From the NCBI RefSeq assembly GCF_000607165.1, contig NZ_JFZG01000026.1, forward strand, positions 62,001-126,000: 64,000 nt of DNA, given 5' to 3'. The notes under the pieces were generated by a model. That model was not told where the DNA came from. It worked only from the letters and a program-made list of their open reading frames with translations, and ran no database searches. Below are positions 1 through 10,294 of this stretch, in pieces. Position 1 is the first letter of the stretch. Each line of letters starts with the position of its first letter. This DNA comes from Ralstonia pickettii (GTDB taxonomy: Bacteria; Pseudomonadota; Gammaproteobacteria; Burkholderiales; Burkholderiaceae). Both the position numbers and the translations under genes were made by a program.

Positions 1-793
<793 letters not shown>

Positions 794-846
794 AGCACGC
801 CCGACTCACGTAGTGCCATAAGAGCCATTCCAACGAGGAGACAACC

Positions 847-1851
847 ATGCAACGCAAACTTCGCCGCCTGACCCTATCCGCCCTGGCAGCCACCCTGTGC
901 CTGGGGCCGCTGGCCGCCACCCTGCCCGCCCACGCCGACGAGCCGCTCAAGATCGGCTTCCTGGTCAAGATGCCCGAGCAGGCGTGGTTCATCAACGAAC
1001 AGAAAGCTGCCACCGCGCTTGGCCAGAAGGACGGTTTTTCGGTGGTGAACATCGGCACGCCCGATGGCGAGAAGGTGCTGTCCGCCATCGACAACCTGGG
1101 CGCACAAGGTGCCAAGGGCTTCGTCATCTGTGCGCCGGACGTGCGCCTGGGGCCGGCTATCTCGGCACGCGCCAAGCACTACAACATGAAGTTCGTCACG
1201 GTTGACGATCAACTCGTCGACTCGTCCGGCAAACCGCTGGCCAACGTACCGCACCTGGGCATGTCGGCATTCAAGATCGGCAACCAGGTCGGCCAGGCCA
1301 TCTCCGACGAGATGAAGCGCCGTGGCTGGAAGCCCGAGGAAGTGGGCGCGCTGCGCATCACCAACTACGAGCTGCCGACCGCCAAGCTGCGCACCGACGG
1401 CGCCACGCAGACGCTGCTGGCCGGCGGCTTCAAGAAGGAAAACATCTTCGACGCGCCGCAAAAGACGACCGACGACGCAGGTGGCTTCAATGCCGCGTCG
1501 CCGGTGCTGGCACAGCATGCGGGCATCAAGAAGTGGGTCATCTTCGCGCTCAATGAAGAGAGCGTGCTGGGCGGCGTGCGCGCAACCGAGCAGTTGCACA
1601 TTCCGGCAGCCGATGTGATCGGGGTCGGCATCAACGGTGCCGGCGAGGCGTTTGCCGAGTTCCAGAAGAAGGAGCCGACGGGCTTCTTCGGCACGATTGC
1701 CGTCAGCTCGACCAACCACGGCAAGGACAGCGCTGCAAACCTTGTCGATTGGATCAAGACCGGCAAGCAGCCGCCAGCCGATACGCAAACCACCGGCAAG
1801 CTGATGGTGCGCGGCAATTGGCAAGAGGTCCGCAAGGAACTGGGCATTTGA
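847..1851 (+). CDS. araF: Arabinose ABC transporter, periplasmic substrate-binding protein
   Basis: A 334-residue protein with a Sec signal peptide (about residues 1-30, ending AHA before DEPLKIGF) and a periplasmic-binding-protein type I fold. It resembles AraF rather than RbsB or XylF: the start of the mature protein (KIGFLVKMPEQAWFINEQ) and the segment around GVGINGAGEAF are AraF-like. It binds the sugar in the periplasm and delivers it to AraH/AraG. A good ribosome site (AACGAGGAGA) precedes the ATG. It is the first gene of araFGH and follows the sugar dehydrogenase with no visible terminator. Confidence 0.88.
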   Translation: MQRKLRRLTLSALAATLCLGPLAATLPAHADEPLKIGFLVKMPEQAWFINEQKAATALGQKDGFSVVNIGTPDGEKVLSAIDNLGAQGAKGFVICAPDVRLGPAISARAKHYNMKFVTVDDQLVDSSGKPLANVPHLGMSAFKIGNQVGQAISDEMKRRGWKPEEVGALRITNYELPTAKLRTDGATQTLLAGGFKKENIFDAPQKTTDDAGGFNAASPVLAQHAGIKKWVIFALNEESVLGGVRATEQLHIPAADVIGVGINGAGEAFAEFQKKEPTGFFGTIAVSSTNHGKDSAANLVDWIKTGKQPPADTQTTGKLMVRGNWQEVRKELGI

Positions 1852-1908
1852 TGCAACGCGCGGCGCGGGCCAGTCCCGCGCCCCACGTGCATCCGCAGAG
1901 AGCAACCG

Positions 1909-3438
1909 ATGACAGTTCAATCACTTGATGAGAGTGGCCCGCCCGACGCTTCCGCAGGCGCCTATCTGAAGCTCGACGGCATCACCGTGCGCTTTCCCGG
2001 CGTACTGGCACTCGACCACGTCTCGCTCGACATCCGCCGCGGCGAAGTGCACGGCCTGATGGGCGAAAACGGCGCGGGCAAGTCGACGCTGCTCAAGGTG
2101 CTGTCAGGCGTCAACCAGCCGGAGGACGGCACGCTGTCGCTCGACGGCGTGCCGCAGCAGTTCACGAACACCCGCGCAGCCATCGCGGCGGGCATCGCGA
2201 TCATCTATCAGGAACTGCACCTCGTACCCGAACTGACGGTGGCAGAAAACCTGATGCTCGGCGCGCTACCCAATCGCTTTGGCGTGCTCGACGAGAAGAC
2301 GTTGATCGCGCGTGCGCTGCGCGAACTCGAACGGCTGGGCGAGAAGCTCGATCCGGCCCAACCCGTCAAGCATCTGTCGATCGGCCAGCGCCAGATGATC
2401 GAGATCGGCAAGGCGCTGATGCGCGACGCGCGCGTGATCGCGTTCGACGAACCGACGAGTTCGCTCTCCTCGCGCGAGACGACGCAGTTGTTCCGCATCA
2501 TTCGCGCGCTCAAGGCCGAGGGCCGCGCGGTCATCTATGTCACACATCGCATGGAAGAGGTGTACGAACTGTGCGATCGCGTGACGGTGTTCCGTGACGG
2601 CCGGCATATCGACACGTTCAACGCCGGCGCGAGCCTCGACCGCGAACGGTTGATCCGCTGCATGGTCGGCCGCTCGATCCAGGACGTGTATGGCTACAAG
2701 CCACGCCCGCTCGGTGAGGTGAAGGTCGACGTGCGCGGCCTGATGGGGCCCGGCTTGACCGAACCCGCATCGTTTCGCGCGCATGCTGGGGAAATCGTCG
2801 GCTTCTTCGGGCTGGTCGGCGCGGGGCGCTCGGAACTGATGAAGCTTCTCTACGGCGCGGTCAAACCCACAGCGGGCGAGGTTCACCTCAAAGGCAAGCG
2901 CGTCCAGTTCAACACGCCGCGCGATGCGGTGCGCGCGGGTGTCGCGCTCTGCCCTGAAGACCGCAAGCAGGAAGGCATCGTCGCGATCGCCTCGGTGTCG
3001 GATAACCTGAACATCAGTTGCCGGCGCCACTTCAGCCGCTTCAGCGTGCTGAACAACCGGCAGGAAGCGCGGACCACCAACTCGTTCATCGACAAGCTCG
3101 CCATCAAGACACGCAACGGTGAAACGCCCATCGGCAAGCTATCGGGCGGCAATCAGCAGAAGGTGATCCTCTCGCGCTGGCTGGCCGAAGACATCGACGT
3201 CTTCCTGATGGACGAGCCCACGCGCGGCATCGACGTCGGCGCCCGCAGCGAAATCTACAGCCTGCTCTACGGCCTTGCCGAGGCGGGCCGCACCGTCATC
3301 GTCGTGTCGAGTGATCTGGCGGAAGTCATCGGCGTTGCCGACCGAGTGCTCGTCATGAAACAGGGCCGCATCGTCGGCGATCTGCCCAGAGAGCACGCCT
3401 CGCCCGACACCCTCATCAAACTCGCGCTGCCACGCTAG
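1909..3438 (+). CDS. araG: Arabinose ABC transporter, ATP-binding protein (tandem ATPase)
   Basis: A 509-residue CUT2-type ATPase with two fused nucleotide-binding domains, the usual length for AraG/RbsA. The first domain has Walker [10 protein letters not shown] at residues 52-60, the signature LSIGQRQ and a Walker B ending [10 protein letters not shown]. The second domain has a degenerate P-loop (GLVGAGRSE), then LSGGNQQK and FLMDEPTRG. It powers sugar import through AraH at the inner membrane. It starts 57 bp after araF and is followed 18 bp later by the permease gene, so the three are almost certainly co-transcribed. Confidence 0.9.
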   Translation: MTVQSLDESGPPDASAGAYLKLDGITVRFPGVLALDHVSLDIRRGEVHGLMGENGAGKSTLLKVLSGVNQPEDGTLSLDGVPQQFTNTRAAIAAGIAIIYQELHLVPELTVAENLMLGALPNRFGVLDEKTLIARALRELERLGEKLDPAQPVKHLSIGQRQMIEIGKALMRDARVIAFDEPTSSLSSRETTQLFRIIRALKAEGRAVIYVTHRMEEVYELCDRVTVFRDGRHIDTFNAGASLDRERLIRCMVGRSIQDVYGYKPRPLGEVKVDVRGLMGPGLTEPASFRAHAGEIVGFFGLVGAGRSELMKLLYGAVKPTAGEVHLKGKRVQFNTPRDAVRAGVALCPEDRKQEGIVAIASVSDNLNISCRRHFSRFSVLNNRQEARTTNSFIDKLAIKTRNGETPIGKLSGGNQQKVILSRWLAEDIDVFLMDEPTRGIDVGARSEIYSLLYGLAEAGRTVIVVSSDLAEVIGVADRVLVMKQGRIVGDLPREHASPDTLIKLALPR

Positions 3439-3456
3439 CGCGCGAATCACGCCCTC

Positions 3457-4482
3457 ATGGAAACCGATCCTATGCAAACGCCATCCACCGAATCCGTGCC
3501 GGGCGGCCCGCCATTGGCAGCCCCGGGCATCCCCAGCCGCGCAGCCCTCACGTGGGAGCTGGTCAACCGATCGGGCATCGTCGTGGTGTTCCTTCTGCTG
3601 TTCACCGCGCTGGCGTTCACGGTGCCGGGCTTCATCAGCAGCCGCAACATCCAGGGCCTGCTGCTCTCCGTCACCTTGATCGGCTCTATCTCGGTCACGA
3701 TGATGTTCGTCCTCGCACTCGGCGAGGTGGACCTTTCCGTCGCCTCCATCGTGGCGTTCGCCGGCGTGGTGGCCTCCACGCTCATCACCGCAACCCATAG
3801 CGTGGTGCTTGGCGTCGGGGCCGGCGTGCTGGCGGGCGGCATGGTCGGGCTCGTCAACGGCGTGTTGGTGGCGCGCTATCAGATCAACTCGCTGATCGTC
3901 ACGCTGGCCATGATGGAAGTCGTGCGCGGCCTCGCCTTCATCACCTCCAACGGCGACGCGGTGATGATTTCCGAAGAGAGCTTCTTCGACCTGGGCGGCG
4001 GGTCATTCCTTGGCATCTCGTACCCGATCTGGAGCAATATCGTCGGCTTCGCGCTGTTCGGTTTCCTGCTCAAGAAGACGGTGTTCGGCAAGAACGTGCT
4101 CGCCGTCGGCGGCAATGAAGAAGCCGCGCTGCTTGCCGGCCTGCCCGTGACGCGCATCAAGATCGCCGTGTTCGTCCTGCAAGGCCTGGTGACCGGTTTT
4201 GCGGGCGTGATGCTCGCCTCGCGCATGAGCCTGGGCGATCCGAAAACGTCGGTCGGGCTCGAACTGGGCGTGATCTCAGCCTGCGTGCTGGGCGGTGTTT
4301 CGCTCACAGGCGGGGTGGCAACCGTGTCCGGTGTGCTGGTCGGCGTTCTGATCATGGGGTCGGTGCAGAACGCGATGAGCCTGATGAACGTGCCGACGTT
4401 CTATCAGTACCTGATTCGCGGCGGCATTCTGCTGCTGGCGGTGTGGTTCGACCGCATTCGCCGCAACAAGCGGGTAGGCTGA
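3457..4482 (+). CDS. araH: Arabinose ABC transporter, permease
   Basis: A 341-residue polytopic membrane protein of the CUT2 (RbsC/AraH) permease family. It has about 8-10 hydrophobic segments after a Pro/Gly-rich N-terminal tail. The family loop is seen as AVGGNEEAALLAGLPVTRIK, and a C-terminal run GGVSLTGGVATVSGVLVG matches the conserved cytoplasmic region that contacts the ATPase. An ATG 15 bases further in (MQTPSTES) is an equally good start. It is the last gene of the araFGH unit, which ends at the hairpin at 4510-4536. Confidence 0.88.
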   Translation: METDPMQTPSTESVPGGPPLAAPGIPSRAALTWELVNRSGIVVVFLLLFTALAFTVPGFISSRNIQGLLLSVTLIGSISVTMMFVLALGEVDLSVASIVAFAGVVASTLITATHSVVLGVGAGVLAGGMVGLVNGVLVARYQINSLIVTLAMMEVVRGLAFITSNGDAVMISEESFFDLGGGSFLGISYPIWSNIVGFALFGFLLKKTVFGKNVLAVGGNEEAALLAGLPVTRIKIAVFVLQGLVTGFAGVMLASRMSLGDPKTSVGLELGVISACVLGGVSLTGGVATVSGVLVGVLIMGSVQNAMSLMNVPTFYQYLIRGGILLLAVWFDRIRRNKRVG

Positions 4483-4509
4483 CACGCCGGTCGGCCTTCG
4501 CACGGCAAC

Positions 4510-4536
4510 AAAAAAGCCCGCATTTGCGGGCTTTTT
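4510..4536. terminator. Bidirectional intrinsic terminator between araH and the barstar gene
   Basis: A 12-bp perfect inverted repeat (AAAAAGCCCGCA / TGCGGGCTTTTT) with a 2-base loop. The A run on the left and T run on the right let it stop transcription from araH on the plus strand and from the barstar gene on the minus strand. Confidence 0.9.
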
Positions 4537-4571
4537 CATTCCAACGCCGATCAATCAGCGGGAAAGTCAGT

Positions 4572-5195
4572 TCACGCGAACGAATAGAACACGCGGAACT
4601 GAACCTTGCGCTCGCCCCAGAACTCTGCCGCGTCGCGGAACACGTCCAGCAGCACTTCGCGCGCTTCCTTGTCGAACTTGGGCTGGCACGGCAGCCCCTC
4701 GAGCACGATGACAAAACCCGGCTGCGGGCCGGCCTTGTAGATCATGTCGGTCAGGCAGTCAGCCAAGGCGTCGAAGTTCTTGCCGAAATGCTTCGGGAAC
4801 AGGAACTCGCGTGCGATCACGTCGAGCACTTCGCTCTTGGTGGTCGCGGCCGCGCAGTTGGCGTACAGGAAATGCTGGCCAAGGCTGGCCGCCGACTCGG
4901 CCAGATCCGCCACGCGAAACGCGCGGATCGACTGCACGATATTCGGACGCACCGTCTTGAACAGGTTCATGGCGTCTTCGCGGCCTCCGTCGTCGTCCGT
5001 CTGAATATTGTCCTGCGTCATGATGTTCTGCGGTGCGCTTTGAGGCAACTTGGCCGCTCCCCCGACGCGTGCGCCCAGAGCTTGCATTCCGACCACACCG
5101 TCGTACAGATTTTGCGCCTTGTGCCACGCCTCGCGGGCCACGCGCTCATCGCGTGCGGTGAGCGAGTCGTCCAGCCCAAACATGTTGGTCGTCAT
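4572..5195 (-). CDS. Barstar-family RNase inhibitor with long N-terminal extension
   Basis: A 207-residue cytoplasmic protein whose C-terminal part (about 110-205) is a barstar domain. The segment HFGKNFDALADCLTD (137-150) is the inhibitory helix with the acidic residues that block the RNase active site; later come VIVLEGL and REVLLDVFRDA. The first ~75 residues have no counterpart in classical barstar, which is about 90 residues long. The chosen ATG overlaps the stop of the upstream RNase gene (ATGA), so the pair is likely translationally coupled. An internal start at MNLFKTV (base 4970) would give a 131-residue protein. It neutralises the neighbouring RNase before export. Confidence 0.85.
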   Translation of the reverse strand: MTTNMFGLDDSLTARDERVAREAWHKAQNLYDGVVGMQALGARVGGAAKLPQSAPQNIMTQDNIQTDDDGGREDAMNLFKTVRPNIVQSIRAFRVADLAESAASLGQHFLYANCAAATTKSEVLDVIAREFLFPKHFGKNFDALADCLTDMIYKAGPQPGFVIVLEGLPCQPKFDKEAREVLLDVFRDAAEFWGERKVQFRVFYSFA

Positions 5196-5623
5196 CGCTG
5201 TATCCGTTGAAAACTGTTGTAGTGATCTTCCGTGTAGTAGCAGTCGTTGGCCGCTTGCTGATCGCCACCGCAAATAATGCGTCGGGCGCCACGGTTGCGT
5301 GCCCCTCGCGTCTTCACGGTGTACTCGTGGTAATAGCCACGCCGCTGTGCAGGCAAACGCCGTTCATAATTGCCGAACGTGGTGCCATCTTTTGCATACG
5401 GAAACGGGCCGCCCTGCTCAATCAGTGCCAGCGTGCGCTGCGCCTCGTTGGGCAGGTCTACCGGGCGAATGGTTCCCACGGCGGCAGCCATGCCGGTGGT
5501 GTCCCGAGCAACCGCATTGGCCGGCAGGCCGGCCACCGACAACGCGAGCGTTGCCATCAGCGCGCCACGCGCCATCGCCTGAGATACGGAGCGGCCGATC
5601 CACGCTCCAAGTCGCTTTGTCAT
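5192..5623 (-). CDS. Secreted barnase-like (RNase N1/T1 family) ribonuclease
   Basis: A 143-residue precursor with a signal peptide (about 1-39, cleavage near AVA/RD) and a compact microbial RNase domain. Recognisable elements are FPYAKDGTTFGNYERRLP, YYHEYTVKTRG and RGARRI, ending in YYTEDHYNSF. By analogy with barnase the catalytic set is Glu100, an Arg in 111-115 and His134. Cys118 and Cys128 could form a disulfide after export. It cleaves RNA, probably outside the cell. The barstar-type inhibitor gene is immediately downstream with a 4-base overlap. Whether the role is nutrient scavenging or competition cannot be told from sequence. Confidence 0.88.
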   Translation of the reverse strand: MTKRLGAWIGRSVSQAMARGALMATLALSVAGLPANAVARDTTGMAAAVGTIRPVDLPNEAQRTLALIEQGGPFPYAKDGTTFGNYERRLPAQRRGYYHEYTVKTRGARNRGARRIICGGDQQAANDCYYTEDHYNSFQRIQR

Positions 5624-6045
5624 CAGCAGGCCCTAACGGGAGAATCGCGCCGACCGGAGCCCGGCGCAGGTCACAAGCGCAGGTGGCCGTCCAATAACGA
5701 TCCGGACAGCCGGTTTGCAGCTGAAAGCGAAGCGGCTCAATGCGTGAGAGGCCTGGCAGGGAATGACAAGTCGGGCGACTGCCGAAGACTTGGGGAATCC
5801 TTCCGCCTGCAAAACCACCCATTGCGCGCACCGAATAAGGCGAGCCAGTCAGACGTGTGTACGGAAAACCGCATTTTTTGAAACCCGTCCGGCCCGGTTC
5901 GGACCTCATGTGCTCAGAAGCACCCCTTCAGCCCGTAAGGGTACGCTCATCAATGACAACAATCAACCGACGGTGGAAGTCTGAAGGGTTTTTTGATATA
6001 GCTATTTAGTTTGCGGAAATGTAAGTACACGCAAACTTAGTGAAT
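5624..6045. other. Intergenic region upstream of the RNase gene; possible small RNA
   Basis: No convincing coding sequence. It must hold the minus-strand RNase promoter, but I see no clear hexamers. On the plus strand CCCTTCAG (5924-5931) pairs with CTGAAGGG (5981-5988), followed by six T (5989-5994), a terminator-like end with no gene before it. Next to it AGTTTGCG (6008-6015) pairs with CGCAAACT (6030-6037). The stretch from about 5985 to 6052 is visibly AT-richer than its surroundings. Confidence 0.4.
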
Positions 6046-6076
6046 AAAAAAAGGGAGCGCAGCATCGTGCGCTCCC
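6046..6076 (-). terminator. Intrinsic terminator of maeB
   Basis: An 8-bp stem (GGGAGCGC 6053-6060 / GCGCTCCC 6069-6076) with an 8-base loop. Read on the minus strand it is followed by seven T (the A run at 6046-6052). It lies 19 bp after the maeB stop. Confidence 0.85.
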
Positions 6077-6094
6077 TCTTTGGTGCAGTCGCGA

Positions 6095-8440
6095 TCAGCG
6101 TTGCGCTTGCGCAGCGGCATCCACGACGGTCAGGGCCGTCATGTTGAGGATGCGTCGCACCGTAGCCGATGGCGTGAGGATATGCACCGGCTTCTTCGCG
6201 CCCAGCAGGATCGGACCGATGGCGATGTTGTTGCCGGCGGCCGTCTTCAGCAGGTTGTAAGCGATGTTGGCGGCGTCGATGTTCGGCATGACCAACAGGT
6301 TCGCTTCGCCTTTGAGCGGCGAATCCGGCACCAGCGAGTCACGCAGCTTCTCGTCGAGCGCGGCATCACCGTGCATCTCACCGTCCACTTCCAGGTTCGG
6401 GGCACGTTCGCGCAGGATTGCCAGCGTTTCGCGCATCTTGACGGCCGAAGGCGCTTCCGAGGAGCCGAAGTTCGAGTGCGACATCAGCGCGACCTTGGGC
6501 TTGATGCCGAAGCGGCAGAGCTCCTCAGCGGCCATGATGGTGATCTCGGCGAGTTCCTCGGCAGTCGGGTCAACGTTGACATGCGTATCCGCCAGGAACA
6601 CTTGCCGACCCGGCAGAACCAGGCCGTTCATGGCCGCGTACACGCAGTTCGTGCCACCCAGGATCTGGTCGATGTAGCGCAAGTGGGCGGCCGTGTTGCT
6701 GATCGTGCCGCAGATCATGCCGTCCGCTTCGCCCTTGTGGACCATGACGGCGCCGATCAGCGTATTGCGGCGACGCATCTCCAGCTTGGCGTACTGCGGC
6801 GTCACGCCCTTGCGCGCCATCAGCTTGTAATACGTCTCCCAGTAATCGCGGAAGCGCTCGTCATGCTCGGGGTTGACCACGGCGAAGTCCACGCCTTCGC
6901 GCAGACGCAGGCCGAAACGCTCGATGCGGTGGGCGATCACGCTCGGGCGGCCGATCAGGATCGGGCTGGCGAGCTTTTCGTCCACGACGATCTGCACCGC
7001 GCGCAGCACGCGCTCTTCTTCGCCCTCGGCAAAGACGATGCGCTTGCTCTCCATCGGCACCTTGCGGGCGGCCGAGAAGATCGGCTTCATCAGCGTGCCC
7101 GAGTGATAGACGAACTGCTGCAGATGCTGGCGGTAGGCATCCATGTCTTCGATCGGACGCTGCGCCACGCCCGAGAGCATGGCGGCCTGCGCCACGGCCG
7201 GCGCGATCTTGACGATCAGGCGCGGGTCGAAGGGCTTCGGAATCAGGTATTCGGGGCCGAACGACAAGTCCTGGATGCCGTACGCGGAAGCAACGATGTC
7301 GCTTTGCTCCTGGCGGGCCAGTTCGGCCACGGCGTGCACGGCGGCCACTTCCATCTCACGCGTGATGGTGGTCGCGCCCACATCGAGCGCGCCGCGGAAG
7401 ATGAACGGGAAGCACAGGACGTTGTTGACCTGGTTCGGGTAGTCAGTGCGGCCGGTGCCCATGATGACGTCGGGGCGCACTTCTTTGGCCAGCTCCGGCA
7501 GGATTTCCGGATTCGGGTTGGCCAGCGCGAAGATGATCGGCTTGTCGGCCATGCGCTTGACCATGTCCTGCTTGAGCACGCCGGCGGCGGACAGGCCCAG
7601 GAAAATGTCGGCGCCGTCGATGACTTCAGCCAGCGTACGCAGATCGGTCTTCTGTGCGAAGTGCGCCTTGTCCGGGTCCATCAGTTCGGTGCGGCCTTCG
7701 TAGACGACGCCCGCCAAGTCGGTCACCCAGATGTTTTCGCGCGTCAGGCCCAGATCAACCAGCAGGTCAAGGCAGGCCAGCGCCGCAGCGCCCGCGCCCG
7801 AGGCCACCAGCTTGACCTTCTTGATGTCCTTGCCGACGACCTTCAGCGCGTTTGTAATGCCAGCGCCCACCACGATGGCGGTGCCGTGCTGGTCATCGTG
7901 GAAGACGGGGATCTTCATGCGCTTGCGCAGTTCGCGCTCGACGAAGAAGCACTCCGGCGCCTTGATGTCTTCCAGGTTGATGCCGCCGAAGGTCGGCTCC
8001 AGCGAGGCGATGATATCGACCAGCTTTTGAGGGTCTTTTTCGTTGATCTCGATGTCAAACACATCGATACCGGCGAACTTCTTGAACAGGCCGGCCTTGC
8101 CTTCCATGACAGGCTTCGAGGCTTCCGGGCCAATATCGCCCAGGCCGAGCACGGCCGTGCCGTTGGTCACCACGCCGACGAGGTTGCCGCGGGCGGTGTA
8201 GCGGAACGAGTTGGCGACGTCTTCGACAATCTCTTCACAGGCTGCGGCAACACCCGGCGAATATGCCAAGGCGAGGTCGCGCTGGTTCGACAGCGGCTTG
8301 GTCGGCGTGACGGAAATCTTGCCCGGGGTCGGAAACTCGTGGTACTCCAGCGCGGCCTTGCGCAAGGCGGCGCGCTGCTGCGCCTTGAGTTCTTCATCCG
8401 TGCGGGCGGGCTGCTGAGGCTGGGTATCCACCGTGGTCAT
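6095..8440 (-). CDS. maeB: NADP-dependent malic enzyme with phosphotransacetylase-like C-terminal domain
   Basis: A 781-residue protein of the large MaeB type. It catalyses oxidative decarboxylation of malate to pyruvate with NADPH formation. The N-terminal malic enzyme half (about 1-430) shows [14 protein letters not shown] and [18 protein letters not shown]. The C-terminal half (about 450-780) is the phosphate acetyl/butyryltransferase-like domain that in this family is regulatory rather than catalytic. The start [10 protein letters not shown] is preferred; an in-frame ATG 15 codons upstream adds an Arg/Ala-rich stretch unlike the family. The gene stands alone, with a sigma-70-like promoter at 8551-8579 and a terminator just after the stop. 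Confidence 0.93.
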   Translation of the reverse strand: MTTVDTQPQQPARTDEELKAQQRAALRKAALEYHEFPTPGKISVTPTKPLSNQRDLALAYSPGVAAACEEIVEDVANSFRYTARGNLVGVVTNGTAVLGLGDIGPEASKPVMEGKAGLFKKFAGIDVFDIEINEKDPQKLVDIIASLEPTFGGINLEDIKAPECFFVERELRKRMKIPVFHDDQHGTAIVVGAGITNALKVVGKDIKKVKLVASGAGAAALACLDLLVDLGLTRENIWVTDLAGVVYEGRTELMDPDKAHFAQKTDLRTLAEVIDGADIFLGLSAAGVLKQDMVKRMADKPIIFALANPNPEILPELAKEVRPDVIMGTGRTDYPNQVNNVLCFPFIFRGALDVGATTITREMEVAAVHAVAELARQEQSDIVASAYGIQDLSFGPEYLIPKPFDPRLIVKIAPAVAQAAMLSGVAQRPIEDMDAYRQHLQQFVYHSGTLMKPIFSAARKVPMESKRIVFAEGEEERVLRAVQIVVDEKLASPILIGRPSVIAHRIERFGLRLREGVDFAVVNPEHDERFRDYWETYYKLMARKGVTPQYAKLEMRRRNTLIGAVMVHKGEADGMICGTISNTAAHLRYIDQILGGTNCVYAAMNGLVLPGRQVFLADTHVNVDPTAEELAEITIMAAEELCRFGIKPKVALMSHSNFGSSEAPSAVKMRETLAILRERAPNLEVDGEMHGDAALDEKLRDSLVPDSPLKGEANLLVMPNIDAANIAYNLLKTAAGNNIAIGPILLGAKKPVHILTPSATVRRILNMTALTVVDAAAQAQR

Positions 8441-8550
8441 GGGTCTCTCGTATCGGGTGGCCAGCGCGCGCGCCGGCCGTCGCATCTAGCGGGCCACCGG
8501 GATACCCTCACGAGCGCCACGGGAATACGGTCCGCCTCCTTGGGCCCGTC

Positions 8551-8579
8551 ATTTTATATAGTGAAAAGCGATCTCACAA
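8551..8579 (-). promoter_or_regulatory. Sigma-70-type promoter for maeB
   Basis: On the minus strand there is TTGTGA (8574-8579), a 17-bp spacer and TAAAAT (8551-8556), matching 4/6 and 5/6 of the consensus hexamers. It lies about 110 bp upstream of the maeB start, leaving a fairly long leader. Confidence 0.6.
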
Positions 8580-8679
8580 CGGGATTTTGGGTGGGGGTGA
8601 CATGCGTATTCGCTACAATATTCCACCGCCCTGTCACGGCACCATCGGGCTTGCCCCATATCTTTCCATCGCCGCCGCC

Positions 8680-9687
8680 GTGCCCAAGCCCGCAAATTCC
8701 AACAACTTCGCAGATCCAGCGGCAAATTTATCCGAATTTGACCTGATCAGGCGCTATTTCACCCGGCCGACGCCAAAAGCAATATTGGGCGTGGGCGACG
8801 ACTGCGCCCTCCTCGCGCCGCGCCCCGGACACGAGTTGGCGATTTCCACGGATATGCTGGTCGCCGGCCGTCACTTTTTTCCGCATGCGGAGCCGCGCGC
8901 ACTTGGACATAAAGCGTTGGCTGTCAACCTGTCGGATCTGGCCGCCATGGGTGCGGAGCCGCGCGCTTTTACGTTGGCCGTGGCGCTGCCTGAAGCCAAC
9001 CCTGCGTGGCTTAAACCGTTTTCCGAAGGCCTGTTCGCCCTGGCGGATGCCTTTCACTGTGAACTCATCGGCGGCGACACCACGCGCGGGCCGCTCACGC
9101 TGAGCCTGACGGTCTTCGGCGACGTCCCCACCGCTGCGGCACTACGCCGCGACGCTGCCCGGCCCGGCGATGACCTCTGGGTCTCGGGCACCGTAGGCGA
9201 CGCGCGGCTGGCCCTCGGCGCCCTGCGCAACGAATGGGCGCTTACGCCCGACGCACTCGGACACGTGCAGCCGCGCATGGACATGCCCACGCCGCGCGTC
9301 GCACTCGGCCTGGCATTGCGCGGTGTCGCCCGGGCAGCGCTCGACATATCAGACGGCTTGTTGGGCGATCTAGGCCACATCCTCACACAATCCCGCGTCG
9401 GGGCGACGATCACGGTCGACGATGTACCGCGCTCGGCGACGCTCGCGGCGCAGCCCCTGGCACTCCAGCTGCAATGCACGCTGGCCGGCGGCGACGACTA
9501 CGAACTTTGCTTCACTGCTCCTGCCGATGCGCGCGATGCCGTGGTCGCGGCGGGGCAGCGCGCGGGTGTGGCTGTCACACGCATCGGCCGCATCGACGCC
9601 GAAACCGGCTTGCGGCTCGTCGATGCCCACGGCATGCCAGTCCTCTTCACGCACGGCAGTTTCGATCATTTCTCTTCCGCCTCATGA
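8680..9687 (+). CDS. thiL: Thiamine-monophosphate kinase
   Basis: ThiL phosphorylates thiamine monophosphate to thiamine pyrophosphate with ATP in the cytoplasm. Family hallmarks are SEFDLIRRYF near the start, the metal-binding GVGDDCALL, then LAISTDMLVAGRHF, VNLSDLAAMGA and ELIGGDTTRG. From the GTG at 8680 the product is 335 residues, close to the usual ~325. An ATG at 8602 would add 26 residues but sits just before a TACAAT (8614-8619) that could be a -10 element, so the later start is preferred with modest confidence. The stop overlaps the pgpA ATG by 4 bases. Confidence 0.88.
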   Translation: MPKPANSNNFADPAANLSEFDLIRRYFTRPTPKAILGVGDDCALLAPRPGHELAISTDMLVAGRHFFPHAEPRALGHKALAVNLSDLAAMGAEPRAFTLAVALPEANPAWLKPFSEGLFALADAFHCELIGGDTTRGPLTLSLTVFGDVPTAAALRRDAARPGDDLWVSGTVGDARLALGALRNEWALTPDALGHVQPRMDMPTPRVALGLALRGVARAALDISDGLLGDLGHILTQSRVGATITVDDVPRSATLAAQPLALQLQCTLAGGDDYELCFTAPADARDAVVAAGQRAGVAVTRIGRIDAETGLRLVDAHGMPVLFTHGSFDHFSSAS

Positions 9688-10262
9688 TGTCTTCCGCTCC
9701 CTTCCCGCCCTCCAATCCGCCGGGCCAGCCTGAAACCGTCGTCCTCGAGGCGGGCCAGACCGCGCAGGTGCGGCGCCCGACGGCGCGCTTCATGTTCGGC
9801 CATCCGGCACGCATCCTGGCGCTCGGCTTCGGCTCGGGCTTGTCGCCCATCCTGCCGGGCACGGTCGGTACGCTGTACGCGTGGCTGATCTACGTGGTGT
9901 TTGCACGGTGGATTTCGGGGCCGACTTGGCTGCTGATCGCGGCGGTTGGCTTCGTGATCGGCATCTGGGCATGCGCCCGCACCGCACGCGATCTGGGCGT
10001 GGCCGATCATGGCGCCATGGTCTGGGACGAGATGGTCGCGTTCTGGCTCGTGCTGGCGTTCGTCACGCCCACCACGCTGGGCGGGCAGTTCGCCGCGTTC
10101 CTGTGGTTCCGCTTCTTCGACATGGTCAAGCCCGCGCCCATCCGCTATTACGACCGCACGCTCAAGGGTTTTGGCGTGCGCGGCGGCTATGGCGTGATGG
10201 TCGATGACATTCTCGCGGCGTTCTACACGCTGCTCGTGTTTGCGCTGTGGCGCTCGTTTTGA
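9684..10262 (+). CDS. pgpA: Phosphatidylglycerophosphatase A
   Basis: A 192-residue inner-membrane protein that dephosphorylates phosphatidylglycerophosphate to phosphatidylglycerol. Key segments are LGFGSGLSPILPGTVGTLYA, HGAMVWDEMVAFW and FFDMVKPAPIRYYDR, followed by GVMVDDILAAFY. About four hydrophobic helices are visible. The N-terminal ~30 residues form a Pro-rich tail. The ATG overlaps the thiL stop (ATGA at 9684-9687), a pairing conserved in proteobacteria and a sign of translational coupling. Confidence 0.92.
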   Translation: MMSSAPFPPSNPPGQPETVVLEAGQTAQVRRPTARFMFGHPARILALGFGSGLSPILPGTVGTLYAWLIYVVFARWISGPTWLLIAAVGFVIGIWACARTARDLGVADHGAMVWDEMVAFWLVLAFVTPTTLGGQFAAFLWFRFFDMVKPAPIRYYDRTLKGFGVRGGYGVMVDDILAAFYTLLVFALWRSF

Positions 10263-10294
10263 CGTCTGACGTCAGAAGCTTCGAAGGTATTGCA

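Noticed and set aside
8587-8619. Sigma-70 promoter for thiL
   Set aside because: TACAAT is a good -10, but the only -35 candidates lie 11 or 21 bp away, so I did not call it.
6080-8746. Long open frame (over 850 codons) on the plus strand across maeB
   Set aside because: It is the antisense shadow of maeB; its product is His/Arg/Val-rich with no family features, as expected in GC-rich DNA.
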